A stretch of DNA of 64,000 nt, taken from contig OY970377.1 of the NCBI GenBank assembly GCA_963718775.1, positions 1,550,001 through 1,614,000 of the forward strand, written 5' to 3'. Below are positions 27,417 through 36,289 of the stretch, piece after piece. The notes beneath the pieces were generated by a model. It had not been told where the DNA came from. It worked only from the letters and a program-made list of their open reading frames with translations, and did no database searches. This DNA is from VRUE01 sp963718775. Its GTDB lineage: Bacteria; Actinomycetota; Thermoleophilia; Solirubrobacterales; 70-9. Both the position numbers and the translations under genes were made by a program. How positions within the stretch are numbered: the stretch's first letter is position 1; each line of letters starts with the position of its first letter.

Positions 27417-28358
27417 ATGGTCACCGTCGTGGCCCCCGCGCTCTCCTACTGCGTCGTGAACACGAACGGCCGCGAGTACCTGCTTGCCTGCCTCGACGCG
27501 ATCGAGCGCACCCACCCGGCAGGAGTCGAGCACGAGATCCTCGTTCTCGACAACGCCTCCGACGACGGCTCAGCCGACGCGGTGCGGGCGCGAGGCGGCG
27601 AGATCCGCCTGGTTGCGCTGCAACAGCGCGCCGGCAAGGCCGAGAACGACTCGACCCTGATGCGCGAGGCAAGCGGCCGCTACTGCCTGCTGCTCAACGA
27701 GGACTCCGAGCTGCGGCCGGGGGCGGTCGCGGCGCTGCTTGCCGCGCTCGCCGGAGACCCCCGAGCTGCCACAGCCGGGCCGCAGCTTCTCGACTCCAGC
27801 AAGCGGCCGGTTCCCTGCGCTTGGCGCTTCCCCAGTGTTGGCACCGCCCTCGCCGGGGCGCTCTTCCTGCACCGTCTGCTGACCGTGCAGAGCAAGGGAC
27901 AGCAAACGCGCCGCGTCGACTGGGCGCAGTCGAGCGCCCTCCTGGTCCGCCGCGAGGCCGCCACCGCGGTCGGCTACATGGACCCCGACTTCTTCGTCTA
28001 CTACGACGAGTGCGACTTCGCCAAACGGCTCGCTGCTGCCGGCTGGCACAGCCTCTTCGTTCCTGGAGCGAGGGCCGTCCACCACGACCAACTATCGACT
28101 GACCTCGCCGTAGGCCTCCCCCGCATCGTCGAATTCCACCGCAACCGCGACCTCTACATGCGCAAGCACCATGGTCGCGGGGCTGCCCTGGCAGTGCGGC
28201 TATTGACCGCCTGGTCCTACGCCCTCCGCGGCCTCGCCGCCACCGTCCTTCCCAACCATCCCGCCAAGGTCTACTGGACCCATGCGCGCCAGGCGCTATT
28301 CCCCGGTCGCGGCGAAAGCATTCGGGACAGGGCGGCAGCGACGAGGCCATCCGGGTAG
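27417..28358 (+). CDS. Glycosyltransferase family 2 (rhamnosyltransferase-like)
   Basis: 313 residues. S-Y-C-V-V-N-T-N-G-R-E-Y-L, V-L-D-N-A-S-D-D-G-S-A-D, and L-L-N-E-D-S-E-L are the GT-A nucleotide and metal sites; D-F-F-V-Y-Y-D-E-C-D-F-A-K-R-L is the catalytic-base region of WbbL/rhamnosyltransferase-like enzymes. One hydrophobic C-terminal segment may contact the membrane. The last six codons and the stop lie within the left arm of element R2. Confidence 0.9.
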   Translation: MVTVVAPALSYCVVNTNGREYLLACLDAIERTHPAGVEHEILVLDNASDDGSADAVRARGGEIRLVALQQRAGKAENDSTLMREASGRYCLLLNEDSELRPGAVAALLAALAGDPRAATAGPQLLDSSKRPVPCAWRFPSVGTALAGALFLHRLLTVQSKGQQTRRVDWAQSSALLVRREAATAVGYMDPDFFVYYDECDFAKRLAAAGWHSLFVPGARAVHHDQLSTDLAVGLPRIVEFHRNRDLYMRKHHGRGAALAVRLLTAWSYALRGLAATVLPNHPAKVYWTHARQALFPGRGESIRDRAAATRPSG

Positions 28359-28458
28359 GGGTTTCACTTAACTTTTTCGAGCGGCGGAGACTGCTGGCGC
28401 CCGAAGCGCGGTCGCGAAAAAGTACAAGACGTTCCACCCCTACCCGGATGGCCTCGTC
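28340..28458. repeat. Element R2: conserved core in 22-bp perfect arms
   Basis: Arms 28340-28361 and 28437-28458 are exact complements (left begins GACGAGGCCATCCGGG). Core strings CTTAACTTTTTCGAG and CGAAAAAGTACAAGACG and the spacer GCTGGCGCCCGAAG match R1. The element bridges two convergent genes and overlaps the ends of both: the left arm contains the last codons and stop of the glycosyltransferase and the right arm reaches the stop of the flippase. Confidence 0.88.
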
Positions 28459-30019
28459 ACGGGCGGGTGTCCTCGTTCATCTGCTCCACCTCATAGACCT
28501 CAGAGAGGCTGCCATCCACACCGTCGGTCGAGGACCGCAACGCACGGAGGCGAGCCACTAGCTCACTGGGGTGGCGGAGGCGGGCGAGCCAGGTGCGCTC
28601 GCCGGGAGTGAAGAAGCCGGTGGCGCGGAGCGCCAGCGGGTAGAGCAGCCAGAGCACGACTCGGAGAGACAAGCCGACCAAGCCGTCGGTGGGCAGGAGC
28701 AATTCGCCGAGGAGCACCAAAGCACTTGAGATGGCCACGACCCGGGCCAGGCGGCCCCATTCGTAGGGGACCGGGAAGAGGCGCTGGGTGAAGCCGTACA
28801 TCAGCGCCAGCACGACGATGTAGGAGGCGACGAGGGCGAGGCCGGCGCCGACGATGCCCAGCGACGGGACGAGCAGGAGGTTGAGGCCGATGTTGACGAC
28901 GAGCGCGGCGGCGGTTGCCGGGAAGTTGAACTCCGTCCGACCGGTCCTGCCGAGGATGACGAGGAGGACCATGTAAAGGGCGTAGAGGGTGACGCCGGTG
29001 GCGATCAGCCCGATCGCTTCGTAGGAGTCGAAGAACTTCGGCGCGGCGAGAGCGCGGACGATCCAGCGCGAGAGCAGCCACATGCCGGCGACGACGAAGG
29101 CGCTGCCGGCGACGAACCAGGTGACAACGGCGGCGTAGGCGCGGCGGGCATCGTCGTCGTCTTTGATCGAGTAGGCCAGCGGTGGCCAGGCGAGCTGGAA
29201 GCCGCGGACCAGCACGTTGACCGCCTGGGCGAACTTGACTGCCAGCGAGTAGAGGCCGGCCTCGGCGAGCCCGACGGTGCGGACGATGATGATCCGGTCG
29301 ACGAAGTTGAGCAGGTAGAGCGAGAGCTCGGCCGGCATCGTCGGCAGGCCGAAGCGCATCAGCCGCCGCAGCAGCGCTCGGTCGATCCAAAGCGAGAGAC
29401 GCCGGCGGTGGACGACGATCAGCGCCACGACGAAGACGGCGCCGCTGGCGTAGCTGCCGATCAGCAGGCCGCGGGCGCCCTCTTCGGCGCCGACGACGAG
29501 GATGACGGTCAGCCCGATCGCCGCCAGCACGTTGAGGATCGTCGTCACGAAGAAGGCGCGGGCGCGCTCTTCGAGGCGGAAGAGGGTCAGCAGGTACTCG
29601 ATCAGGGTCAGCACCCAGAGGCCGCCGATCGAGATCCGCGCCAGGTCCGGCGCGATCCGCGCCAAGTCGGGCGGGGGGCGGTCGAGGAGCGCTTCGGAGA
29701 TCGGCCCGGCGAAGGGCAGGGCGAGCAGGGCCGCGCCGGTGGCGAACCAGAAGAGGGTCGCGAAGGAGGTGGCGACGACGCGGTCCGGATCCTCGTCGCC
29801 CTTGTAGTAGAAGCGCATCAGCGCCTCGATCAGGCCGAAGCGGATGACGATGCTGAGCGCGACGACGGCGGAGAACATCACCTCGGCGGCGCCGTAGTCG
29901 GCCGGGGTCAGGTAGCGCGTGTAGAGCGGCAGCAGCGCTACCGCGATCAGCTTCGAGACGATGCTCGCCGCCGTGTAGGCGGCGCCGGTCGTCGCTAGGC
30001 GGCGGAGGTATCCCGACAC
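28457..30019 (-). CDS. Polysaccharide flippase (Wzx/MATE-like, MOP superfamily)
   Basis: 520 residues with about 14 hydrophobic helices. The opening (T-G-A-A-Y-T-A-A-S-I-V-S-K-L-I-A-V-A-L-L-P-L-Y-T-R-Y-L-T-P-A-D-Y-G) is characteristic of Wzx-type polysaccharide exporters. It should flip undecaprenyl-linked repeat units to the outer face of the membrane. GTG 30019 lies inside the 3' end of the ligase/polymerase gene (25-bp overlap), so the two are translationally coupled. The C-terminal 40 residues are hydrophilic and acidic. Confidence 0.92.
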   Translation of the reverse strand: MSGYLRRLATTGAAYTAASIVSKLIAVALLPLYTRYLTPADYGAAEVMFSAVVALSIVIRFGLIEALMRFYYKGDEDPDRVVATSFATLFWFATGAALLALPFAGPISEALLDRPPPDLARIAPDLARISIGGLWVLTLIEYLLTLFRLEERARAFFVTTILNVLAAIGLTVILVVGAEEGARGLLIGSYASGAVFVVALIVVHRRRLSLWIDRALLRRLMRFGLPTMPAELSLYLLNFVDRIIIVRTVGLAEAGLYSLAVKFAQAVNVLVRGFQLAWPPLAYSIKDDDDARRAYAAVVTWFVAGSAFVVAGMWLLSRWIVRALAAPKFFDSYEAIGLIATGVTLYALYMVLLVILGRTGRTEFNFPATAAALVVNIGLNLLLVPSLGIVGAGLALVASYIVVLALMYGFTQRLFPVPYEWGRLARVVAISSALVLLGELLLPTDGLVGLSLRVVLWLLYPLALRATGFFTPGERTWLARLRHPSELVARLRALRSSTDGVDGSLSEVYEVEQMNEDTRP

Positions 30020-31557
30020 GATTCGTCCACCCTAGGTTGGTTGGCGGCCACTAGCGAAACGCCGACGGCAAGGAGAACCCAGGCAATCGGATCCTCGAAG
30101 AAGCCGGCATAGGCCATCGAGTGGACGATCAGGGCGACAAAAGCGGCGAGCACAGCGGCGCGGGCGACAGACAGATGGCGCAGGAGCCCAGCCGCCATCG
30201 TCCACAGGGCGACGGCGATCAGCGTCACGTAGAGAAGCAGGCCGAGCAGGCCCTGCTCGGCGGCGATCGTGATCGGCTCGGTGTGGGAAACCGAGACCGG
30301 GGCCTTGTCCGTATCGATGTGCTCTCGATAGGCCTTGGGAAAGCTGCCCGAGCCGTAGCCATAAACCGGTCGCTGCCCGAAGAGGTGCAGACCGCCGGAG
30401 ACGAGATTGGCGCGCCCGCCAGTGTCGACGTTGAGTCGATCGGGGCTGAGCTTGGAGACACCGCCCGCCATCAACACGACCAGCACTCCGGCAATCGCGC
30501 AGGCGCCGACCGCCGCCAGCGTCCAGCGCCAGCTCCACTTGAGGGCGGCGAGCACAGCCAGCCCACCAAGCAGCGCCGCGAAGCTCGACTGCGAGAAGCT
30601 GAACAGCAGCCCGAACCAAACGACCGCGACAAGCGCTGTCAGCAGAGCAAGCGTCCGCCGCTCCCGTGCCCAGAGCAGCGCGGACATCGCAATTACGGCA
30701 ACCAGGGCTAGGTACCTCCCGTAGATGTTTGGATCCCAGAAGACGGAGTTCACACGGAAGTAAGTGTGGAATTCGTTCGACCTGATCACCTGGTCATTCC
30801 AGAACAGCTCGCGGCTCAGGTACTCGACCGAGCCGACGATCACGAATGCCACTGCCTCAGCGGCCAGGACCCACAGCACGAGAGTCAGCAGCCTCCGATC
30901 CCAAGTGACCTCCCGCAGCAACCCGTAGACCAAGCTGAACGGCACGAAGAAAAAGCAAACGTTCTGCAGCCCCTTCGAGAAATCGGGCGAGTAGAGCACC
31001 TGCAGCGCATAGAGCAGGACGAACCCGGCCAGAACGTATGGCAGCAGAGCAGGGGGGTCGATCCGGGCGCGGCGTCCTGTTTTTCGCACCACCGGCTTAG
31101 CGAGAGAAGACCACCCTCCGGCGAAAAACCCAGCGCCCGGATCGACCCCCCTGCTCTGCTGCCACTCCCCAAGCGCCATGGAGAGAACCCCTCCGGCAAT
31201 CACCAGGTAGAGCGGCACAAGGAGGTTCGCCGTATCCCCTCCCGCCTCAAGCGGCACCCGAAACGGCAGCGCGGCGACGATCGCGAGTGGCAGCAGGATC
31301 GGCCAGCGCCGAAAGACGTAGGCGAGAGCCAGCGATGCGCTTACGGCCAGCGCCCCGAGGCCGATCAGCCGCCCCGCGCTGTCGCGCAGATCGACGATCT
31401 GCTGGGAGTGCCACTGGTCGCCAAGGATCAAGACCGGAAAGAGGACGAGCGCCACCAGCATCGCTAGCGAGCGTGTCCTGCCGGAAGGAAGCAGGATCGT
31501 TCCGGCCGCTCCTGCACTTGCGAGTAGGAGTCCCGCGCCTCCCAGCACGTCGCTCAC
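29995..31557 (-). CDS. O-antigen ligase/polymerase-like membrane protein with a palindromic insertion
   Basis: 520 residues, about 12 helices. The Wzy_C/O-antigen ligase region has a long external loop (R-S-N-E-F-H-T-Y-F-R-V-N-S-V-F-W-D-P-N-I-Y-G-R-Y) and a second with G-G-R-A-N-L-V-S-G-G-L-H-L-F-G-Q-R-P-V-Y-G-Y-G-S-G-S-F plus H-T-E-P-I-T-I-A-A-E-Q-G-L-L-G, typical of the family. It polymerises or ligates lipid-linked glycans outside the membrane. Element R5 (31040-31163) lies within the gene without breaking the frame and encodes a soluble, Arg/Gly-rich insert between two helices. Confidence 0.87.
   Translation of the reverse strand: MSDVLGGAGLLLASAGAAGTILLPSGRTRSLAMLVALVLFPVLILGDQWHSQQIVDLRDSAGRLIGLGALAVSASLALAYVFRRWPILLPLAIVAALPFRVPLEAGGDTANLLVPLYLVIAGGVLSMALGEWQQSRGVDPGAGFFAGGWSSLAKPVVRKTGRRARIDPPALLPYVLAGFVLLYALQVLYSPDFSKGLQNVCFFFVPFSLVYGLLREVTWDRRLLTLVLWVLAAEAVAFVIVGSVEYLSRELFWNDQVIRSNEFHTYFRVNSVFWDPNIYGRYLALVAVIAMSALLWARERRTLALLTALVAVVWFGLLFSFSQSSFAALLGGLAVLAALKWSWRWTLAAVGACAIAGVLVVLMAGGVSKLSPDRLNVDTGGRANLVSGGLHLFGQRPVYGYGSGSFPKAYREHIDTDKAPVSVSHTEPITIAAEQGLLGLLLYVTLIAVALWTMAAGLLRHLSVARAAVLAAFVALIVHSMAYAGFFEDPIAWVLLAVGVSLVAANQPRVDESCRDTSAA
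31040..31163. repeat. Element R5: 31-bp perfect inverted arms inside the ligase gene
   Basis: Arms 31040-31070 and 31133-31163 are perfect complements over 31 bp (left begins GGCAGCAGAGCAGGGGGG). The 62-nt centre has a second, inner inverted pair GTTTTTCGC (31079-31087) and GCGAAAAAC (31121-31129), the same TTTTTCG...CGAAAAA design as R1-R4, but the rest of the core differs. It is read through in frame. Confidence 0.85.
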
Positions 31558-32069
31558 CCGCCTGACCCCCTGCCTGGCGACTTATCCGTGCATTTCACGG
31601 CGAAGTCGCCAGCCGCCTGGTGCAGCCGCATCAGGCCGGGCGGCACCAGCACCCGATCCTGGCCCAGCAATTTGACCCGCAGCTTGTAACGGCCCGACGG
31701 GGCGATGCCGTCGTTGCGGATGCGGCCGTCCCAGTAAAAGGTGTGGAACTTGTAGCGCTTGAGGTAAGTGTCGCGAGCGAGAGTGACGACCAGCTTGCCG
31801 CCGGGCTTGACGACCTGCACAGTGCCTCGATCGGACTGGGTCGTGCGAAAGCGGAGGCGGATGCGATCGAAGTGGCAGTCCCCGTTGGGGGTGAATCCCC
31901 GGACATGGGGCGGACCGAGGTGGCTGCGCGGAACGGGGACGAAGGTGACGCGGTCGAGGACGAGTGGGTCGCGCTTGAGCTGCTGTGACCAGGCGAAGGC
32001 CGCGAGCGTGGCGAGAACGAGTAGGGCGAAGACCAGGCCGGCCCAGGCCTCAGCCTTCGGCCGCGGCAT
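31554..32069 (-). CDS. Membrane-anchored FlgD-Ig-like protein
   Basis: 171 residues. One N-terminal helix (W-A-G-L-V-F-A-L-L-V-L-A-T-L-A-A-F-A-W) and an extracellular Ig-like domain with the FlgD/'FlgD_ig' pattern: F-T-P-N-G-D-C-H-F-D-R-I-R-L-R-F and F-Y-W-D-G-R-I-R-N-D-G-I-A-P-S-G-R-Y. It starts inside the end of the LytR_C gene (20-bp overlap) and its stop overlaps the ligase start, so it is coupled to both. A glycan-binding or scaffold role in polysaccharide export is inference. Confidence 0.8.
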   Translation of the reverse strand: MPRPKAEAWAGLVFALLVLATLAAFAWSQQLKRDPLVLDRVTFVPVPRSHLGPPHVRGFTPNGDCHFDRIRLRFRTTQSDRGTVQVVKPGGKLVVTLARDTYLKRYKFHTFYWDGRIRNDGIAPSGRYKLRVKLLGQDRVLVPPGLMRLHQAAGDFAVKCTDKSPGRGSGG

Positions 32070-32826
32070 TGTCCTCGCCGACGATCACCGAGACCGAGGC
32101 GCCGCCGGAGACCGAGGCGATGTCCGGGGTCATCAACTTCACCTGCGAGATGCCCAGGGCGGAAGCGACGCGACGCGCCTCGGGGGCATGGCCGCGCTCG
32201 AACATGACGATGCTGTCGGCGAAGCTGGTGCTGCTGTTGGTGACCGCGCCGAGCTGGAAGCCCTTGCCCTCGACTTCGTCGCCGAATTCGGCGGCCAGGC
32301 CGGGCACGGCCGTCCCGTTCAAGACGGTCACCTCGATTTCGCCCGGCTTGATCGTCGCCGCCTTCTTGCTCTGCTTGCCCCCCTTGCCGTCGGCGGAGCT
32401 GTCGGAGCTCTGCGTGACCAGGTAGGCGACACCGCCGACGACCACGACGAGCGCGACGAAGACGGCGACCAGGTAGCGCGGTTCGGCCAGGCGCGAGCCG
32501 AATTTGGAGAGCCCCGCGCGGAGGCGCTCGCCGCGAGTCAGTTCCGGCAGGCCGGCCTCGCGGCGCTTGCGCCGCTCTTCACGCTGATCGAGCGCGTCGC
32601 GCTCGGTCGTACGCGACTCCTCGAGCGCGCGCAGCTCTTCGGCGCGCTTGGCCGCGTTGGACGAGGTCGCGTCCTTGCGCTCGGCGTCGCGCTCGGGCGC
32701 CGAGCCGGCCCACTCACGCAGACGGCGGATGTCGCGGGCCTGCGAGAAAGCGAGCATCGCGAGCAGTCCCAGCCCGAGAAACGCAGCCAGGCCTGCGAAG
32801 GCGCCGATTTCCTTGATCAACTCCAC
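32050..32826 (-). CDS. LytR_C-domain membrane protein
   Basis: 258 residues. A first helix at residues 8-27, a long charged cytoplasmic coiled-coil-like stretch (about 35-110), a second helix (Y-L-V-A-V-F-V-A-L-V-V-V-V-G-G-V-A-Y-L-V), then an external LytR/CpsA/Psr C-terminal domain (I-E-V-T-V-L-N-G-T-A-V-P-G-L-A-A; V-M-F-E-R-G-H-A-P-E-A-R-R-V-A). It lacks the LCP phosphotransferase domain itself. Such free-standing LytR_C proteins accompany wall-polysaccharide genes in actinobacteria. GTG start. Confidence 0.83.
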   Translation of the reverse strand: MELIKEIGAFAGLAAFLGLGLLAMLAFSQARDIRRLREWAGSAPERDAERKDATSSNAAKRAEELRALEESRTTERDALDQREERRKRREAGLPELTRGERLRAGLSKFGSRLAEPRYLVAVFVALVVVVGGVAYLVTQSSDSSADGKGGKQSKKAATIKPGEIEVTVLNGTAVPGLAAEFGDEVEGKGFQLGAVTNSSTSFADSIVMFERGHAPEARRVASALGISQVKLMTPDIASVSGGASVSVIVGEDNAAAEG

Positions 32827-32843
32827 GGAGTGGCTGCGAGAGG

Positions 32844-34733
32844 CTACTCGTCGTAGACGACTGCCGCCGCGTCCCCACCCGGAGCGGTGATCATCTCGAC
32901 AACCCGCTGCGCCAGGTTAGCCTCGTCGCCGGCCAGCACCAGGTGCTCGAGCGAGTTCAGCGTCGCCTCGATCCACTCGGGGTCGAGCGGCGTCTCACGC
33001 ACGGCGCGCTGGATCCGCCTTGCCGCCGTCTGCTGTCCACTCTCGGCAAAGCCGAAGAGCTCCTCGTGCAACTTCTCGCCGGGGCGCGGCTTGGTGAACT
33101 CGATCGCGATGTCGGTTTCCGGCTCATAGCCGGCGAGGCGAATCATGTTGTGAGCGAGGTCGACGATCCTGACCGGCTCGCCCATGTCGAGCACGAAGAC
33201 CTCGCCCTTGCCAGCGCCGATGTCGCCCGCGCGGATCACCATCTGCACCGCCTCGGGGATGGTCATGAAGTAGCGGGTCATCTCCGGGTGGGTGACCGTG
33301 ACCGGGCCGCCGCGCTCGATCTGGCTGCGGAAGATCGGCACGACGCTGCCCGAGGAGGCGAGCACGTTGCCGAAGCGAACGCTGGCGAAGCGGGTGCCGG
33401 GGTGGTTGCGGCCGGCCGACTCGACGATCCACTCGGCCATCGCCTTCGAGGCGCCCATCACCGTCTTCGGGTTGACCGCCTTGTCGGTGGAGATGAGGAC
33501 GAAGCGCTCGACGTCGGACGCCGCCGCCGCCTCGGCGGTGATCCGCGTCGCGATCGCGTTGTTGCGCACCGCCTCCAGCGGGTTGGCCTCCATCAGCGGC
33601 ACGTGCTTGTAGGCAGCAGCGTGGAAGACGACGCTGGGTTTGAAGCGCTGCATCGTCTCCAGCATCCGGCCCGCCTCCTTGCAGTCGGCGAGCACCGCCT
33701 CGACGTTGGTGCAGTGGCGCTCCTCGACCATCTCGCGGTCGATCTGGAAGAGGTTGTCCTCGGCGTGGTCGAGCATCACCAGCAGCCGCGGCTTGACCTG
33801 GGCGATCTGGCGGCAGAGCTCGGAGCCGATCGAGCCGCCGGCGCCGGTGACGAGGACGATGCGGTCACGCAGGTAGGCGCCGACGCGGTCGAGCTCGCGC
33901 ACGATCGGGTCGCGGCCGAGCACATCCTCGACCCGCACCTCGCGCAGCTGCTTGTTGAGCTGGACGCCGCCGCGAAGCAGCTCGAAGACGGTCGGCAGCG
34001 TGCGGACGCGGATCTCGCGCTCGCGGCAGGCGGCAACTACTTTGGCGCGCAGCGTCCCCGGCGCCGAGGGGATCGCGATCACCACCTCGTCGGGCTGGGT
34101 CTCGTCGAGGATCGCAGCGATCTGCTTGGTCGAGCCCAGCACCTTGAGGCCGCCCGACATGCGCATGCCGCGCTTGCGCGGGTCGTCGTCGACGAAGCCG
34201 ATCGCGGTGACGCCGAGGTCGGGGTTGAGCTGCAGCTCGCGGACCACCATCTGGCCGCCCGAGCCGGCGCCGACGATCAGCACCTCGTGCTTGGGGACGC
34301 GAGCGCCGCGCGAGGGGCGCTCGACGATCAGCCGCACGGCCAGGCGGGCGCCCGTGATCAGCATCAGGGTGAGGATGAAGTCCATCACCGCGACCGAGCG
34401 CGGCAGGTTGTGGGCAAACGGCCGCAGCACCGTGAAGGCGACGACGAGGATCGCGCTGGAGACGGTGACGGCGCGGACGATCAGCAGGAAGTCGCGGCCG
34501 CTGACGTAGCGCCACCACTTTTGGTAGAGCCCGAAGGCGGCGAAGACGACGAGCTTGCCGACGACTACGAAGCCAACCGACTGCGCGAAGAGCACCCAGT
34601 AGCGATGCGGCAGACCGCTCTGGTCGAGGAAGCGCAGCCGGAACGCCAGGTAGAAAGCGAGCGCGACGAGGGCGCCGTCGGCGGCCACCTGGAGGACCCG
34701 GTTGCGATAGACGGGATGGTTCAAGCGGCGCAT
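32844..34733 (-). CDS. Nucleotide-sugar 4,6-dehydratase/epimerase (FlaA1/CapD/WbpM-like)
   Basis: 629 residues. Four N-terminal membrane helices, a CoA-binding-like Rossmann domain (V-L-I-V-G-A-G-S-G-G-Q-M-V-V-R), then the extended SDR domain: V-T-G-A-G-G-S-I-G-S-E-L, F-H-A-A-A-Y-K-H-V-P-L-M-E-A-N-P, S-T-D-K-A-V-N-P-K-T-V-M-G-A-S-K, and R-F-G-N-V-L-A-S-S-G-S-V-V-P. The catalytic region has the Met-x-x-x-Lys form (M-G-A-S-K) of WbpM/FlaA1 enzymes. Substrate is probably UDP-GlcNAc, giving precursors for amino-sugar polysaccharide. First gene of the leftward locus; divergent from dedA. Confidence 0.92.
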   Translation of the reverse strand: MRRLNHPVYRNRVLQVAADGALVALAFYLAFRLRFLDQSGLPHRYWVLFAQSVGFVVVGKLVVFAAFGLYQKWWRYVSGRDFLLIVRAVTVSSAILVVAFTVLRPFAHNLPRSVAVMDFILTLMLITGARLAVRLIVERPSRGARVPKHEVLIVGAGSGGQMVVRELQLNPDLGVTAIGFVDDDPRKRGMRMSGGLKVLGSTKQIAAILDETQPDEVVIAIPSAPGTLRAKVVAACREREIRVRTLPTVFELLRGGVQLNKQLREVRVEDVLGRDPIVRELDRVGAYLRDRIVLVTGAGGSIGSELCRQIAQVKPRLLVMLDHAEDNLFQIDREMVEERHCTNVEAVLADCKEAGRMLETMQRFKPSVVFHAAAYKHVPLMEANPLEAVRNNAIATRITAEAAAASDVERFVLISTDKAVNPKTVMGASKAMAEWIVESAGRNHPGTRFASVRFGNVLASSGSVVPIFRSQIERGGPVTVTHPEMTRYFMTIPEAVQMVIRAGDIGAGKGEVFVLDMGEPVRIVDLAHNMIRLAGYEPETDIAIEFTKPRPGEKLHEELFGFAESGQQTAARRIQRAVRETPLDPEWIEATLNSLEHLVLAGDEANLAQRVVEMITAPGGDAAAVVYDE

Positions 34734-34790
34734 GGAACCCGCCGAGTTTAGTTGCTGCCTGGCTTCACGCCTACAATCCCCGCTTCACGA

Positions 34791-35480
34791 ATGCCTCTAT
34801 TCCTCCTCGCCAGCATCAGCGACAAGGTCGTCGACCCGATCGTCAACGTCGCCACCGACTTCATCGGCTCCGCCGGGGTCGGCGCGGTCTTCCTGCTGAT
34901 GGCGCTCGAGTCCGCCTGCATTCCCGTGCCCAGCGAGGCGATCATGCTCTTCGCCGGCTTCAGCGTCTCCGAAGGCGAGCTGACGATGTTCGGGGTCGTC
35001 ACGGCGGGCGTGCTCGGCAACCTGGTCGGCTCCTGGGCCGCCTACGCGGTCGGCTACTACGGGCGCCTCGACCTGCTGGAGCGCAACAAGCTGATCCACA
35101 TCAGTCCCAAGCACCTCAAGTGGGCCGACGACTGGTTCGAGCGCTACGGCGCCGCCACCGTCTTCTTCTCGAGGATGCTGCCGATCGTGCGCACCTTCAT
35201 CTCGCTGCCCGCCGGGGTGGCGAAGATGCCGTTTTGGCGCTTCACGATCTACACCCTGGCCGGCTGCATCCCATGGGTGCTGATGCTGGCCCTGATCGGG
35301 CAGAGCGTCGGCGACAACTGGGAGCAGTGGCGGCACAAGCTCGGCTACCTCGACTACGTGGTGCTGGCGGCGATCGTCGGGGGGATCGTCTACTTCCTGA
35401 TCAAGCGCCGGCGCGGCGGCGGCCCGGATCAAGAAGAGCCTGCTCCCAGCGCGGAGCCGGCTCGCTCGCCAAGCGCTTGA
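34791..35480 (+). CDS. DedA-family membrane protein
   Basis: 229 residues from ATG 34791 (M-P-L-F-L-L-A). DedA/SNARE-associated motifs: E-S-A-C-I-P-V-P-S-E-A-I-M near the first re-entrant loop, G-N-L-V-G-S-W-A-A-Y-A-V-G, and F-F-S-R-M-L-P-I-V-R-T-F-I-S-L-P-A-G-V-A-K-M with the conserved Arg. Family members include undecaprenyl-phosphate flippases, which fits its coupling by TTGA overlap to uppP. A longer frame from 34752 is open but has no good start. Confidence 0.9.
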   Translation: MPLFLLASISDKVVDPIVNVATDFIGSAGVGAVFLLMALESACIPVPSEAIMLFAGFSVSEGELTMFGVVTAGVLGNLVGSWAAYAVGYYGRLDLLERNKLIHISPKHLKWADDWFERYGAATVFFSRMLPIVRTFISLPAGVAKMPFWRFTIYTLAGCIPWVLMLALIGQSVGDNWEQWRHKLGYLDYVVLAAIVGGIVYFLIKRRRGGGPDQEEPAPSAEPARSPSA

Positions 35481-36289
35481 GCGGAGCGGCGGACGGGCGG
35501 ATTCCAGCTGGGCGCGCCCTGGCGCTCGGCATCGTCCAGGGCCCCGCCGAGCTGCTGCCGGTCTCCAGCTCTGCCCACATCGTCCTCGTTCCCTGGCTGG
35601 CCGGCTGGGACTGGGAGGCGATCGACCCCGAGGTTCGCAAGAGCTTCGAGGTGGCGCTGCACGCCGGCGCGGCGGCGGCGCTGCTGATCGGCCAGCGCCA
35701 GCTGATCGCCGAAGAGTTGCGCGCCTTCGACGCTCGCGGCGCGATCGTCCTCGTCCTCTCCTTCCTGCCGGCGGCGGCGGTCGGCTACAAGCTGGAGCGG
35801 CAGATCGAGCGGCACCTGGGCGGGCCGCGGGCGACCGCGATCGGCCTGCTCGCCGGGGCGGCGGCGATGCTCGCCGCCGACACCAGGCCACAGCTGCGCG
35901 GCCGCGGCGAGGCGGGTGCCGCCGACGGCCTCGCTCTCGGCATCGCCCAAGCGGCGGCCTTGGCGCCGGGCGTCTCGCGCAACGGCATCACCCTCGCCGC
36001 GGCCCGTCAGCGGCGCTTCTCCCGCGATCAGGCGAACCTGCTCTCGCGCACGATCGCGCTGCCGATCATCGTCGGCGCGACCCTGCTGAAGGGGGTCCGC
36101 CTCACGCGCCGCGGCGCCAGCCCTGAGCTGCGCCGCACGATGGCCCTCGGCGTCGGCGCCTCCTTCGCCTCGACCCTCGCCTCTCAGCGCCTCATCCATC
36201 TCGTCGAGCGCGACCGGGCGCTCTGGCCCTACGCGGCCTACCGAGCCGCCCTGGCGGTCGTGGTGCTCGCAAGACTGCGGCGATATTGA
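35477..36289 (+). CDS. uppP: Undecaprenyl-diphosphate phosphatase
   Basis: 270 residues starting at TTG 35477, which overlaps the dedA stop. BacA/UppP motifs: G-I-V-Q-G-P-A-E-L-L-P-V-S-S-S-A-H (the E-x-x-P-V-S-S-S-A-H box) and A-P-G-V-S-R-N-G (the PGxSR box with catalytic Ser/Arg). It releases phosphate from C55-PP to recycle the carrier used by wall and polysaccharide synthesis. The family Glu pair is reduced here (G-P-A-E rather than x-x-x-E-F), a minor variation. Next to DedA, it suggests a small C55-P recycling unit. Confidence 0.9.
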   Translation: MSGAADGRIPAGRALALGIVQGPAELLPVSSSAHIVLVPWLAGWDWEAIDPEVRKSFEVALHAGAAAALLIGQRQLIAEELRAFDARGAIVLVLSFLPAAAVGYKLERQIERHLGGPRATAIGLLAGAAAMLAADTRPQLRGRGEAGAADGLALGIAQAAALAPGVSRNGITLAAARQRRFSRDQANLLSRTIALPIIVGATLLKGVRLTRRGASPELRRTMALGVGASFASTLASQRLIHLVERDRALWPYAAYRAALAVVVLARLRRY

